NCBI GenBank assembly: GCA_016711085.1
Contig: JADJTR010000003.1
Location: forward strand, 186,001-250,000
Reading direction: 5' to 3'
From: Phyllobacteriaceae bacterium
Lineage (GTDB): Bacteria; Pseudomonadota; Alphaproteobacteria; Rhizobiales; Rhizobiaceae
Length of the DNA stretch: 64,000 nt
Part shown: positions 56,631-64,000 of the stretch, piece after piece
Layout: the number at the start of each line of letters is the position of its first letter
How positions within the stretch are numbered: position 1 is the stretch's first letter
Notes under the pieces: model-generated
The model's database searches: none
What the model saw: only the letters and a program-made list of their open reading frames with translations
What the model was told of the DNA's origin: nothing
Translations under genes and position numbers: made by a program

Positions 56631-57097
56631 GCCAACGCCTCCCGAAGCGGCAGGCCGTAGGAGTAGCCGTAACGTTCGAATCCGAGCTTTTCGTAGAATT
56701 CGTGTGCGCCGGTTCGCTTCATGCCGGTGGCCAGTATCATCTTGTAGGCGCCGGCTTCGGCGGCGAGACGTCCGGCTGCGGCAATCAGCGCCTTGCCGAC
56801 GCCTTCGTCGCGCGCCTCGGCGCGGACGATGACGTTCTCGACCAGCGCGACGCGGGCGGCCATGTGGCCGAGATGGTCGATCAGGATGATCGCGAGAGTC
56901 CCGACAATGCCGCGCCGGTCTTCTGCGACAAGGGTCCGGTAGGACGGGTAGTTCGCCATCCGCGCCCAGATTTCCTTTGCCGCATCCAGTTCCAGCGCCG
57001 CCGAATCGAAGTCCGGTTGGCGGATGAGATCGAGAATGCCCGGAAGATCGAACTCCGTGGCAATCCGGACTTCCGGTTTGCGGACATGCATGTTCAT
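56627..57097 (-). CDS. GNAT acetyltransferase, PhnO-like by position
   Basis: A 156-residue GNAT protein with the acetyl-CoA loop ARDEGVGKALIAAAGRLAAEAG. PhnO acetylates aminoalkylphosphonates in other phn operons, but this protein sits between phnJ and phnK and PhnO identity cannot be shown by eye. It overlaps both neighbours (ATGA arrangements), so it is translated as part of the operon. Confidence 0.8.
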   Translation of the reverse strand: MNMHVRKPEVRIATEFDLPGILDLIRQPDFDSAALELDAAKEIWARMANYPSYRTLVAEDRRGIVGTLAIILIDHLGHMAARVALVENVIVRAEARDEGVGKALIAAAGRLAAEAGAYKMILATGMKRTGAHEFYEKLGFERYGYSYGLPLREALA

Positions 57098-57981
57098 TGC
57101 GCCGCCTCGGGAATTTCGCCCGCGAGTTCGCCGCGATGGCCTTTGGCGCGCCGAGTCTCGCAATGGTCTGTGTCGGAACAAACGAACATGCGTCCGCCGC
57201 GATCGTCGAGAATGACCTCGTCGAGATACACGCTTTCGGCGCCGCACATCGCGCAGGGCTTGTCGAAGGTCTGCGGCTCGAACGGATGATCGTCGAAATC
57301 GAGGCTGACCACCCGCGAATAGGGCGGCACGGCGTAGATGCGTTTTTCGCGCCCCGCGCCGAACAATTGCAGAGCCTTGCTCATGTGCATTTTCGGATTG
57401 TCGAATTTCGGCGTCGGCGAGGGATCCATGACGTAGCGCCCCTCGACCTTGACCGGATAGTCGTAGGTGGTGGCGATGTGGCCGTGGCGGGCGATGTCCT
57501 CGTACAGTTTCACATGCATCAGGCCGTATTCCTCGAGCGCGTGCATGGTGCGCGTCTCGGTCTCGCGCGGTTCGAGAAAGCGCAGCGGTTCGGGGATGGG
57601 CACCTGATAGACGAGGATTTGTCCTTCGCTCAGCGGCTCTTCCGGAATGCGGTGGCGCGTCTGGACGATGGTCGCCTCGCCGGTGCGGGTGGTGACGGCG
57701 ACATTGGCGACCTTGGCGAAAAACTTGCGGATCGACACGGCGTTGGTCGTGTCGTCGGCTCCCTGGTCGATGACCTTCAACACATCGTCCGGACCGATGA
57801 TCGACGCGGTCACCTGCACGCCGCCGGTGCCCCAGCCATAGGGCATCGGCATTTCGCGCGAAGCGAAGGGCGTCTGGTATCCGGGTATGGCGATCGCCTT
57901 CAGGATCGCGCGGCGGATCATGCGCTTGGTCTGTTCGTCGAGATAGGCGAAATTGTAGGCGGCGATCGATGGCGTGTTCAT
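57094..57981 (-). CDS. phnJ: PhnJ, C-P lyase radical SAM enzyme
   Basis: A 295-residue radical SAM protein that cleaves the C-P bond of ribose-bound phosphonate. YGWGTGGVQVTASIIGPDDVLKVIDQGADDTTNAVSIRKFF is the family signature, and the cluster cysteines appear in CAMCGAESVYLDEVILDD and MFVCSDTDHCETRR. The ATG at 57981 (MNTPSIAAYNFAYLDEQ) overlaps the phnI stop. Confidence 0.95.
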   Translation of the reverse strand: MNTPSIAAYNFAYLDEQTKRMIRRAILKAIAIPGYQTPFASREMPMPYGWGTGGVQVTASIIGPDDVLKVIDQGADDTTNAVSIRKFFAKVANVAVTTRTGEATIVQTRHRIPEEPLSEGQILVYQVPIPEPLRFLEPRETETRTMHALEEYGLMHVKLYEDIARHGHIATTYDYPVKVEGRYVMDPSPTPKFDNPKMHMSKALQLFGAGREKRIYAVPPYSRVVSLDFDDHPFEPQTFDKPCAMCGAESVYLDEVILDDRGGRMFVCSDTDHCETRRAKGHRGELAGEIPEAAQ

Positions 57982-59072
57982 TCGGCCGCCTCCCGACGCT
58001 CGTCTTCCGGCGCGGACGCCCATTCCGCCCGCATGGCGCGCACCAGTTGCAGCTCGGCCTGGAAATCGACGTAGTGCGGCAACTTCAGATGCTCGACGAA
58101 GCCGGTTGCCTGGACATTGTCGCAATGGGCGATGACGAATTCCTCGTCCTGGGCCGGCGCGACGACATCCTCGCCGAAATCGCGGGCGCGCAGCGCCCGG
58201 TCGACCAGCGCCATCGCCATGGCCTTGCGCTCGGATTGGCCGAAGACGAGGCCGTAGCCGCGGGTGAATTGCGGCGGCTCCTTGGCCGAGCCCTTGAACT
58301 GGTTGACCATCTGGCATTCGGTGAGGCGGATGCGGCCGGCGACAACCGGAAAATCCAGACCGGGCATGTCGATCTCGATCTCGACTTCGCCGATGCGGAT
58401 TTCGCCGACGAAGGGATGGGTGCGGCCGTATCCACGCTGCGTCGAGTAGCCGAGCGCCAACAGCCAGCCTTCGTCGCCGCGCGCCAGCGCCTGCAGGCGC
58501 AGATCGCGATCCATGGGAAATTCGGGCGAAATGCGCGTCAGGTCGCCCGGCTCGGCCCCGCCCTTCGCGTCGGGTTCGATCAGGCCTTCGTCGCCGAGCA
58601 GGTCGGTGACGCGCGGCGTGGCGGCGCCGTCGCCGGCGCGATGGTCGGGCGCGTCCACCGCTTCGTCCGTAGCCAGCGCCGGATCGAGGAGGCGATGGGT
58701 GTAGTCGAAGGTGGAACCGAGCAATTGACCGCCCGGCAGGTCCTTGAAGGTGGCCGAAATGCGGCGCTCGATCAGCATCGCCGCGGTATCGACCGGCCGG
58801 GCGTAGCCGAAACGACTTAACGTGGTGCGGTAGGCGCGCAGAAGGAAGATCGCCTCGATCAGGTCGCCGCGCGACTGTTTGACCGCAAGCGCGGCGAGTT
58901 CGGGATCGAAAAGCGAACCTTCCGCCATGACCCGGTCGACGGCGAGGCCAAGCTGGCCGGCGATCTGCTCAAGAGAGAGGGCAGGGACGTCACGATCGCC
59001 GCGGCGGCGATCGGCGAGCAGCCGGTGCGCCGCATCGATGGCTTTCTCGCCGCCCTTGACCGCAACATACAT
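57978..59072 (-). CDS. phnI: PhnI, C-P lyase core subunit
   Basis: A 364-residue nucleosidase component that, with PhnG, H and L, makes the ribose-phosphonate triphosphate. MYVAVKGGEKAIDAAHRLLADRRRGD, LRAYRTTLSRFGYARPVDT and LGYSTQRGYGRTHPFVGEIRIGEV are typical. It starts four bases after phnH and overlaps phnJ. Confidence 0.95.
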   Translation of the reverse strand: MYVAVKGGEKAIDAAHRLLADRRRGDRDVPALSLEQIAGQLGLAVDRVMAEGSLFDPELAALAVKQSRGDLIEAIFLLRAYRTTLSRFGYARPVDTAAMLIERRISATFKDLPGGQLLGSTFDYTHRLLDPALATDEAVDAPDHRAGDGAATPRVTDLLGDEGLIEPDAKGGAEPGDLTRISPEFPMDRDLRLQALARGDEGWLLALGYSTQRGYGRTHPFVGEIRIGEVEIEIDMPGLDFPVVAGRIRLTECQMVNQFKGSAKEPPQFTRGYGLVFGQSERKAMAMALVDRALRARDFGEDVVAPAQDEEFVIAHCDNVQATGFVEHLKLPHYVDFQAELQLVRAMRAEWASAPEDERREAAE

Positions 59073-59075
59073 GGG

Positions 59076-59678
59076 TCAGACCCTTTCCGGCGACAGGGAT
59101 ACGCTGCGCGGCAGGCCGACAACGGAATCGGGCGCGCAGAGGATGACATCGACGCCACGCGGAAAGCGGGCACGATTCTCTGCCCAATGCGTCAGGAAGT
59201 CTCGCGGCAAGCCGACGGGCGCGATTGTTGTTGACCCATCGATGCCTGGTCCGGTCAGGCGCAATGGCGCGCCGCCGGTCAATGATTGCACCTGCATGAC
59301 AAGCGTTGTCGACCGGTCGGGATATTCCTGCGTCCCCAAGCAGAATTGACCCAACGACGGCGAGGCTTCGCCATCGAGAACGAGGGCGAACGCGGCTTCC
59401 GCCGGATTGCCGGTCAAGGGCGCGCCGGTCTGGAAGCCCAGCCATTCGCTCACCGCCGGCGGGCTGTTGTCGTCGATCCAAAGGCGCGTGTCGGAATCGC
59501 AAAGGCAAAGTACGATGGCCCCGCTCGTCGCCGTCAGAGGCGTCGGCGGCGTCAGTTCAGGTGCGACTCCGACAATCCTGCCCGGATGCGCCATGGCGTC
59601 CATGACGGCGCGAAAGACAGTCTGGGAATCGCGCACGGGATCGGCGAAACCGGCGGCGAATTCGGACCGGGCCGGCAT
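59076..59678 (-). CDS. phnH: PhnH, C-P lyase core subunit
   Basis: A 200-residue subunit of the PhnGHIJ complex. FAAGFADPVRDSQTVFRAVMDAMAHPGRI and DILLCAPDSVVGLPRSV-like C-terminus (here VDVILCAPDSVVGLPRSV) are typical. The ATG at 59678 overlaps the phnG stop (TGATG). Confidence 0.93.
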   Translation of the reverse strand: MPARSEFAAGFADPVRDSQTVFRAVMDAMAHPGRIVGVAPELTPPTPLTATSGAIVLCLCDSDTRLWIDDNSPPAVSEWLGFQTGAPLTGNPAEAAFALVLDGEASPSLGQFCLGTQEYPDRSTTLVMQVQSLTGGAPLRLTGPGIDGSTTIAPVGLPRDFLTHWAENRARFPRGVDVILCAPDSVVGLPRSVSLSPERV

Positions 59679-60118
59679 CAATCCTCGCCGCGCACGAGGG
59701 TGAAGAAATCGACCTTGGTCGCGGCGACTTCTCCGCCCAATTTGGCGTCGCGCGCTTCGACAAAGCGCTCCAACGGGGCGACAATCCGGTCCTCGATTTC
59801 GCGCCGGCGCTCCGGATCCTGCCAGAGCGCATCGACGATGGCGGCCAGCCGAACCCGTCCGGCATCGCGGCCGAGATGGGCGGCGTGACCAATTGCGCCG
59901 TTCGCCAAACGCACGCTCGCCCGCGTCAGGCTGACATCGCCGATATTGAACGCCGCGCCGGAGCCGCCGATCCGCCCGCGCGCCATGACCATGCCGGTCT
60001 CCGGGCCGCGCAGCATCGCGGCCGGTGTGGCGTCGCAAATCGCCGCGCAGGCCTGGCGCAGCGCTTGGGCATTGGCGAGGGCCAGGATGCGATGAACCCG
60101 GCGGCGTGCGGCTTCCAT
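59678..60118 (-). CDS. phnG: PhnG, C-P lyase core subunit
   Basis: A 146-residue subunit of the PhnGHIJ complex and first gene of this operon. RGPETGMVMARGRIGGSGAAFNIGDVSLTRASVRLANGAIGHA is the conserved core. The Pho box at 60187-60204 lies about 70 bases upstream. No phnF regulator gene is recognisable beside it. Confidence 0.93.
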   Translation of the reverse strand: MEAARRRVHRILALANAQALRQACAAICDATPAAMLRGPETGMVMARGRIGGSGAAFNIGDVSLTRASVRLANGAIGHAAHLGRDAGRVRLAAIVDALWQDPERRREIEDRIVAPLERFVEARDAKLGGEVAATKVDFFTLVRGED

Positions 60119-60186
60119 TTCGTTGCTCTGGCGCGTGAGTTGCGATCAAACGGCGGCGTACGGGACGCCACACCTAGCGCCGCCTC

Positions 60187-60204
60187 TTGACAGGTCTGTG
60201 ACAT
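60187..60204 (-). promoter_or_regulatory. Pho box ahead of the phn operon
   Basis: On the minus strand ATGTCACAGACCTGTCAA has two TGTCA units spaced exactly 11 bases, the direct-repeat pattern of the PhoB box. It is placed about 70 bases before the phnG start. Confidence 0.65.
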
Positions 60205-60642
60205 CGCCGCCGGCGAGAAATCGATGGCGCGCCGGGTCGCTCCTTCGCCGGCGACCAAACGACGCTGCACCGAGGGAGATCTCGTGCCCATCCGTCGCAA
60301 TTCGCTCCCAGGCGCGGCGGGCGTCTTGATAAAATGTTGGCGAAAATGACGGGCAAGATTTCCGAAACGGAGAAAAAGCATCGCGCCAAAATTGAATATC
60401 GTGAGCGTTGGCGGAGGCGGTGGCCCTGATATTGCGAAATCTCCACCGACGGCCGAGCCGCTTGCGCGTGTCGGATCATCTGGTAAAGATCGCTTGTCGG
60501 AAAGAGGCTCATGCTGGGTTGGTCGACCAGCACCGCGAAAGCGGGCCACGTTTCATTGAACCCGCGACACTTGAACCCGAACGATCGTCCGGGCAGGTGT
60601 CAGCGTGTTTACGCCATCCTGTCCAAACAACAGGAGATGGAC
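60205..60642. other. Noncoding gap between phn operon and DUF2798 gene
   Basis: About 440 bases with no ORF I can support on either strand. The short frames here have no family resemblance and no good ribosome sites. It must hold promoters for the flanking genes; nothing else was recognised. Confidence 0.5.
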
Positions 60643-60872
60643 ATGACCCTTCAAGTCAAGATTAATCTGCTTATGGCGCTGATGATGTCCCTTGTGATGT
60701 CGCTTTTCTTTCCGGCTTCTTCACTTTTCTTGTCTTCGGCTGGACTTGGGCATGGATCTCCGCGTGGGCGGGAGGATTCGCAATCGGTTGGCCGATAGGA
60801 TTTATCATCGCGAGTGCGATCGGAAGCCCGATCAGGCGCCTGGCGCTGCGCCTTTCAGGGATGCCCGCCTAG
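60643..60872 (+). CDS. DUF2798 membrane protein, frameshifted
   Basis: MTLQVKINLLMALMMSLVMSLFF in one frame continues as SGFFTFLVFGWTWAWISAWAGGFAIGWPIGFIIASAIGSPIRRLALRLSGMPA in the next. Together they make a 76-residue, two-helix DUF2798-type protein. One T is apparently missing in the TTTTCTTTCC tract near 60704-60713. AGGAG precedes the ATG; the stop TAG is at 60870-60872. Function unknown. Confidence 0.6.
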
Positions 60873-60960
60873 GCGAATAGCGCGGGCGAGTCGCCCGATA
60901 GCCTCGCTCGCCTTCGCCGCCACGCTCCTGCCTGCGCCCTCGCTTCGAAGCAAGAGATTG

Positions 60961-61100
60961 TCACCCATGTCTTAGGTGCAATCCGTTACCCATGTCTCCG
61001 GGCTGTACAAAATGACAAATGGCGGGCCACGACCGACGATGATGAGCACTATGTCTACGCCGTGGCCCTATGATTTGGAGCCCAAACCGCCGAAAGCCCG
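60961..61100. mobile_element. Probable insertion-sequence remnant
   Basis: Two near-identical 12-mers, TCACCCATGTCT (60961-60972) and TTACCCATGTCT (60986-60997), precede a 30-codon frame from 61013 (MTNGGPRPTMMSTMSTPWPY and on) ending at TAA near 61102. I associate the repeated CACCCATGT pattern with termini of some insertion sequences, but cannot name the family. No transposase remains. Confidence 0.3.
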
Positions 61101-61106
61101 CTAACT

Positions 61107-63371
61107 CTAAGTTGTGATTCCCGGATCGGCGCCCCCTGCCGCGGAAATCTCTTGTTTGATTTCATCGACAGCCTTGGTCACCACAGCTTTCACCTCGTCT
61201 AGGAACTCCCATACCTGTCTATCCACCGATACGGCGTCTGGGATTGGCACAAACCTTTCAAAGATGCCTTCGATCCGGCTTGCCCGTACCCGCGTCGTCC
61301 CGGTGCCGTGCAGAGAATATGCTTCATGCCATTGGGGCTGCGGTTGCTCTCGTAGTCGACTAGTACTTAGGAAGGGCAAATCTTGGGTAACTTTGCTTTT
61401 GATGCGGTCGATAGTCTCCCGCTTTTGCTCTGGGGTCGGGTTGCCGCTCCACCCGATTGGAGTCTCAAGAAATCGAGAAATTGCGGCTGACAGAGCCGCG
61501 ACCAAATTGGATGTCGGACGCAGCACGAAGCCGTCATCCCAGCCTTCTGCGTAACGGCGGCCCAGCGCCTTGACGGTCTGCCATGGCTTCGGTCTCACAG
61601 TGGAAAAGCCCAGCATTCCCTTCCACTGTTGCCTGAACTCCCTGGCCGCATCTTGGATGGCAAATCCTAGTTTGTCGTCGCGATATTCTGGTAGGGCAAC
61701 GGGCTCGAACAGCGGCGGTTGGGCCGCCGCGAGGTAACATAATAGCTTGTTTAGCTCGGGCTTGGCCGGTATCGGGTCCAACTCGTTAATCCGACCGACG
61801 TAGAATGTGCTTGTCTCTAGGTGCTCCAACAAATTTCTTGCTGCATCTACAGATACGTTCTTTGCAAGTTGATTATCTACAATATTACGAAGGCCACCAA
61901 ACACGTGATCGAACTTGGCCTGCCCCTTCAAGTTGTCTCCTTTGACTAAGTCCATGTTGGTGAAAACGACCGCAAGCTTGCGTGTATGACCGGCGTTCAC
62001 AACTGCTTCTAAGGCCTTGCCGGACGCGAAGTTCGTCATTCCATTCTTTGCGCTCTCTACCAACAGAATCACGTCGGCTTCATGCAGAAGCGGAAGCGTC
62101 TGTTCGGGAAGGTCAGCCGTTGCATCTGCCTTGTGCCCTAGCCCTTCAGTGTCGATGAGCACCAGCCGCGCAGGATTATCCGCCCAATTAGGCCTGAAGG
62201 GGGCAACTACACGCATACTATTGACTAGCGGCGTAAGGAGTCTTCCCCAGGATTGATAATGATTGTCCGAGAAGAATCGGATTGCATTGAGGAAGGTGTC
62301 ACGTTCATTTGCCGCGCTTTTTATATACCAAGCCTTAGGCCAACCAGTCGTCGTCTTTTCAAAGTGTCCGTCTGTAACGAGGTCGAACTTGGTCCGTAAT
62401 TCGTCGAGAACATCAGATACAAGTTCGACAAATGCGTCCGAGGCAACAGCAGACTCTTCAATGAGGTCAAGCGCCGCATTACGGTCTTCGGGGGACATTT
62501 CGGCTATTAAGCGGCCTTCTTCGGCTTCGAACGCGGTTCTTGCGTCTAGTGCCATCCGGTTTATGCGTTCAATGTAAGCATCCGGGATCTGGTGAAGCTT
62601 TGTCGGCTCTTCTGGAGCGGAGACCGCCGTATTATCAACACATAAAGTGAATTCCGTCTGCTGATCATCGTCGTATGGGTCCGCTTCGGCTTGTTCTACA
62701 GTATGCTCTCCAAGCAGGTATTTTAGGCGAAACCGCATGTCGCTTTTTTCCAAAAAGGCCCGAGCGACCTGTTTAGTGTTCCCCCCTATGGCTTCGATAA
62801 ATGCCGCTGAGAGCGACTCCTCAATTTCGAAACGCGTCTCATGTTCCGACATGAACGTAACCGCGCCCTCGTATGGACCATCGCGGAGCGCCACCTCGGT
62901 GGGGAAAGTGGTTGTGCGGTTCACTGACGTCGATGGGAATCTCTCAGTCTTCGGGTTCGTGCCTATCAGTTGACGCACAAGCGTGGTCTTACCAGCACCG
63001 GGCACGCCCATCAGCAAAACACGAGCGTATCCATCGTCGCGCGACGGTAGGGGCAGGAGCCTGTCCCGGAGTTGTCGTGCGGAACTGCCGCGCGGCTCAA
63101 TCTCACTAAAGAAAATCTCTATGACTCTGGCATCATAGCGCTTCGCCGCCTCGGGCTTTGCCCCGAGTGACCAGAGGCTCTCGTCCCCAAGCAACTTATT
63201 AAGTTGTTCAACGAGCCGCTGCGCTTCAGTCTCGTCTTCGGTCCCGAGACCCTTACGGGTCTTCCTGCCAGGCTTGTTGTTCGAGTCGTTCCTGAGGGGA
63301 TGCCGGAACTCAACGAGCCAAGCCTTCCGGCCAGGGTTCCGCTTCGCCGCTGCCACATAAAACTGAGCCAT
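61107..63371 (-). CDS. Large P-loop GTPase with integrase-like N-terminus
   Basis: A 754-residue protein. Residues 1-65 (FYVAAAKRNPGRKAWLVEFRHPL, GRKTRKGLGTEDETEAQRLVEQLNKLL) resemble the arm-type N-terminal DNA-binding domain of tyrosine integrases. A GTPase domain follows: G1 GVPGAGKTT (122-130), a helical insert of about 200 residues, G3 DTEGLG (407-412) and G4 TNMD (471-474). The rest is helical. No membrane helix. I know no named family. ATG 63371 has GGAG before it. Lower GC than the core genes and the isolated position suggest an acquired, perhaps defence-related, gene. Confidence 0.65.
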   Translation of the reverse strand: MAQFYVAAAKRNPGRKAWLVEFRHPLRNDSNNKPGRKTRKGLGTEDETEAQRLVEQLNKLLGDESLWSLGAKPEAAKRYDARVIEIFFSEIEPRGSSARQLRDRLLPLPSRDDGYARVLLMGVPGAGKTTLVRQLIGTNPKTERFPSTSVNRTTTFPTEVALRDGPYEGAVTFMSEHETRFEIEESLSAAFIEAIGGNTKQVARAFLEKSDMRFRLKYLLGEHTVEQAEADPYDDDQQTEFTLCVDNTAVSAPEEPTKLHQIPDAYIERINRMALDARTAFEAEEGRLIAEMSPEDRNAALDLIEESAVASDAFVELVSDVLDELRTKFDLVTDGHFEKTTTGWPKAWYIKSAANERDTFLNAIRFFSDNHYQSWGRLLTPLVNSMRVVAPFRPNWADNPARLVLIDTEGLGHKADATADLPEQTLPLLHEADVILLVESAKNGMTNFASGKALEAVVNAGHTRKLAVVFTNMDLVKGDNLKGQAKFDHVFGGLRNIVDNQLAKNVSVDAARNLLEHLETSTFYVGRINELDPIPAKPELNKLLCYLAAAQPPLFEPVALPEYRDDKLGFAIQDAAREFRQQWKGMLGFSTVRPKPWQTVKALGRRYAEGWDDGFVLRPTSNLVAALSAAISRFLETPIGWSGNPTPEQKRETIDRIKSKVTQDLPFLSTSRLREQPQPQWHEAYSLHGTGTTRVRASRIEGIFERFVPIPDAVSVDRQVWEFLDEVKAVVTKAVDEIKQEISAAGGADPGITT
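61110..61120. repeat. Left copy of an 11-bp direct repeat flanking the GTPase gene
   Basis: AGTTGTGATTC at 61110-61120 covers the end of the GTPase gene. The same 11-mer occurs at 63472-63482, about 100 bases upstream of its start. It could be a target-site duplication or att-like site, or chance. Confidence 0.35.
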
Positions 63372-63471
63372 CGATATCTCCGATGTTCCTAGGTGTTCCG
63401 ACGCATTCCGTATACCTCTGGAGATGGGTCCGGTCAAGGGCGTTTGGAACACTGAGGAACATCGCATTTGT

Positions 63472-63482
63472 AGTTGTGATTC
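63472..63482. repeat. Right copy of an 11-bp direct repeat flanking the GTPase gene
   Basis: Second exact copy of AGTTGTGATTC, in the same orientation as the copy at 61110-61120. The two are 2.36 kb apart and bracket the GTPase gene. Confidence 0.35.
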
Positions 63483-63987
63483 ACACCCGTTTTTGCGTCG
63501 AAAAATCAACGAAGCTCTTGTTTACGGGCGGCGAGCGAAGCGGATTTTGGACGGGGATGTGGACGGCAAGATAAAAGGCACGATGTGCCGGCGGTCGGGT
63601 TGATGTGTAAGATTTTGTTATTTCACTGTTTTGAACAGCCTGCAACGGCACTGCGCGATGTGCGCATGTGCCGCTGCAATTGGCAAGATGTTCATTTCTA
63701 ACGGTATTTTCGACGCCGGCGGCACCTCGTGCGTCTGGGTAGCCCCAAAATCCGCCGACACAGGATTCATCCGAGCGAGATCGCCGGGACGGTGGCGAGC
63801 GCCAAAGCAGCGGCTGCGTCGCGCCGCTCGGAGGCTCGCGAGACAGCTCCCCTTTGAAGCGCTCGTACTCCAATTCCCCTCGTGTCCATTCCATGCCGCG
63901 CGCGTCGCCGGGATCGTCGGGCGGGCGTTGGGGGGCGCGACGAATTTGGATCGTCCGACGGGATACTCCGGCGCGCAGATCGGCCAT
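63481..63987 (-). CDS. Weak hypothetical ORF at window edge
   Basis: A 168-codon frame. Its first 90 codons (PPDDPGDARGMEWTRGELEYERFKGELSREPPSGATQPLLW) look protein-like and have high GC. The last 75 run into AT-richer sequence and look non-coding. No family recognised. It may be a truncated gene whose natural end was replaced by the GTPase insertion, or no gene at all. The remainder of 63372-64000 holds nothing else I can support. Confidence 0.25.
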   Translation of the reverse strand: MADLRAGVSRRTIQIRRAPQRPPDDPGDARGMEWTRGELEYERFKGELSREPPSGATQPLLWRSPPSRRSRSDESCVGGFWGYPDARGAAGVENTVRNEHLANCSGTCAHRAVPLQAVQNSEITKSYTSTRPPAHRAFYLAVHIPVQNPLRSPPVNKSFVDFSTQKRV

Positions 63988-64000
63988 TCGGCCGTGAAGG

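Noticed and set aside
60174..60549. Minus-strand frames upstream of phnG as a possible phnF
   Set aside because: No GntR-type winged helix motif could be read in any frame, and the Pho box lies inside them.

Overview
The window looks like chromosomal DNA of an alphaproteobacterium, probably Hyphomicrobiales/Rhizobiales-like. The support is high GC, a Tad/Cpa pilus operon of the alphaproteobacterial type, a glycine riboswitch ahead of gcvTHP, a full C-P lyase operon with the gene order seen in rhizobia, and cNOR-type nor genes. No rRNA, tRNA or CRISPR was recognised. The genus cannot be named from the sequence alone.

Layout. 1-6.7 kb: the 3' part of a PhoX phosphatase, rpsD with a structured leader, a trio of envelope genes (GT39-type glycosyltransferase, Asp-box sialidase-like protein, small membrane protein) and ttcA, which is interrupted by an amber codon. 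6.7-16.7 kb: parE, then divergently cpaB, cpaC, a small lipoprotein, cpaE, cpaF, tadB, tadC and tadD. 16.7-21.3 kb: gcvP, gcvH, gcvT (minus strand) behind a tandem glycine riboswitch. 21.4-22.9 kb: an internally duplicated unknown protein and a lipoprotein. 23.0-29.3 kb: norCBQDEF with a convergent Crp/Fnr-type regulator. 29.4-32.0 kb: sco, ubiE and menA. 32.0-44.8 kb: copper, DsrE and Sco/TlpA accessory genes around a nosZ-C1-C2-B-D-G-H-F-L-Y operon. 44.9-47.5 kb: a BASS-family transporter and an unusual pyruvate kinase. 47.5-60.2 kb: a minus-strand phosphonate operon, phnG to phnN, with a Pho box in front. 60.2-64.0 kb: an accessory-looking, less GC-rich end with a DUF2798 gene, an apparent IS remnant and a large GTPase gene.

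How the parts fit. The nor and nos blocks would carry NO to N2O to N2. The nos operon has the make-up of the clade II (atypical) type: Sec-type NosZ signal peptide, NosB, two dihaem cytochromes c and NosG/NosH, with no nosR. Beside it sit a true MenA-motif prenyltransferase and a UbiE methyltransferase, which suggests a menaquinol supply for NosG/H. FNR-type boxes (TTGAC-N4-GTCAA and relatives) lie before norC, sco, nosZ and the second sco gene. The regulator at 28.5-29.3 kb has the matching E-x-x-S-R recognition helix. Phosphate or phosphonate scavenging is represented at both ends (PhoX and phn).

Caution. At least eight indels and one in-frame stop interrupt otherwise well-conserved genes (cpaC, cpaE, gcvP, norC, the DUF2946/PCuAC gene, nosD, the DUF2798 gene and ttcA). 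They are more likely uncorrected sequence errors than real decay, and each is marked in its entry.
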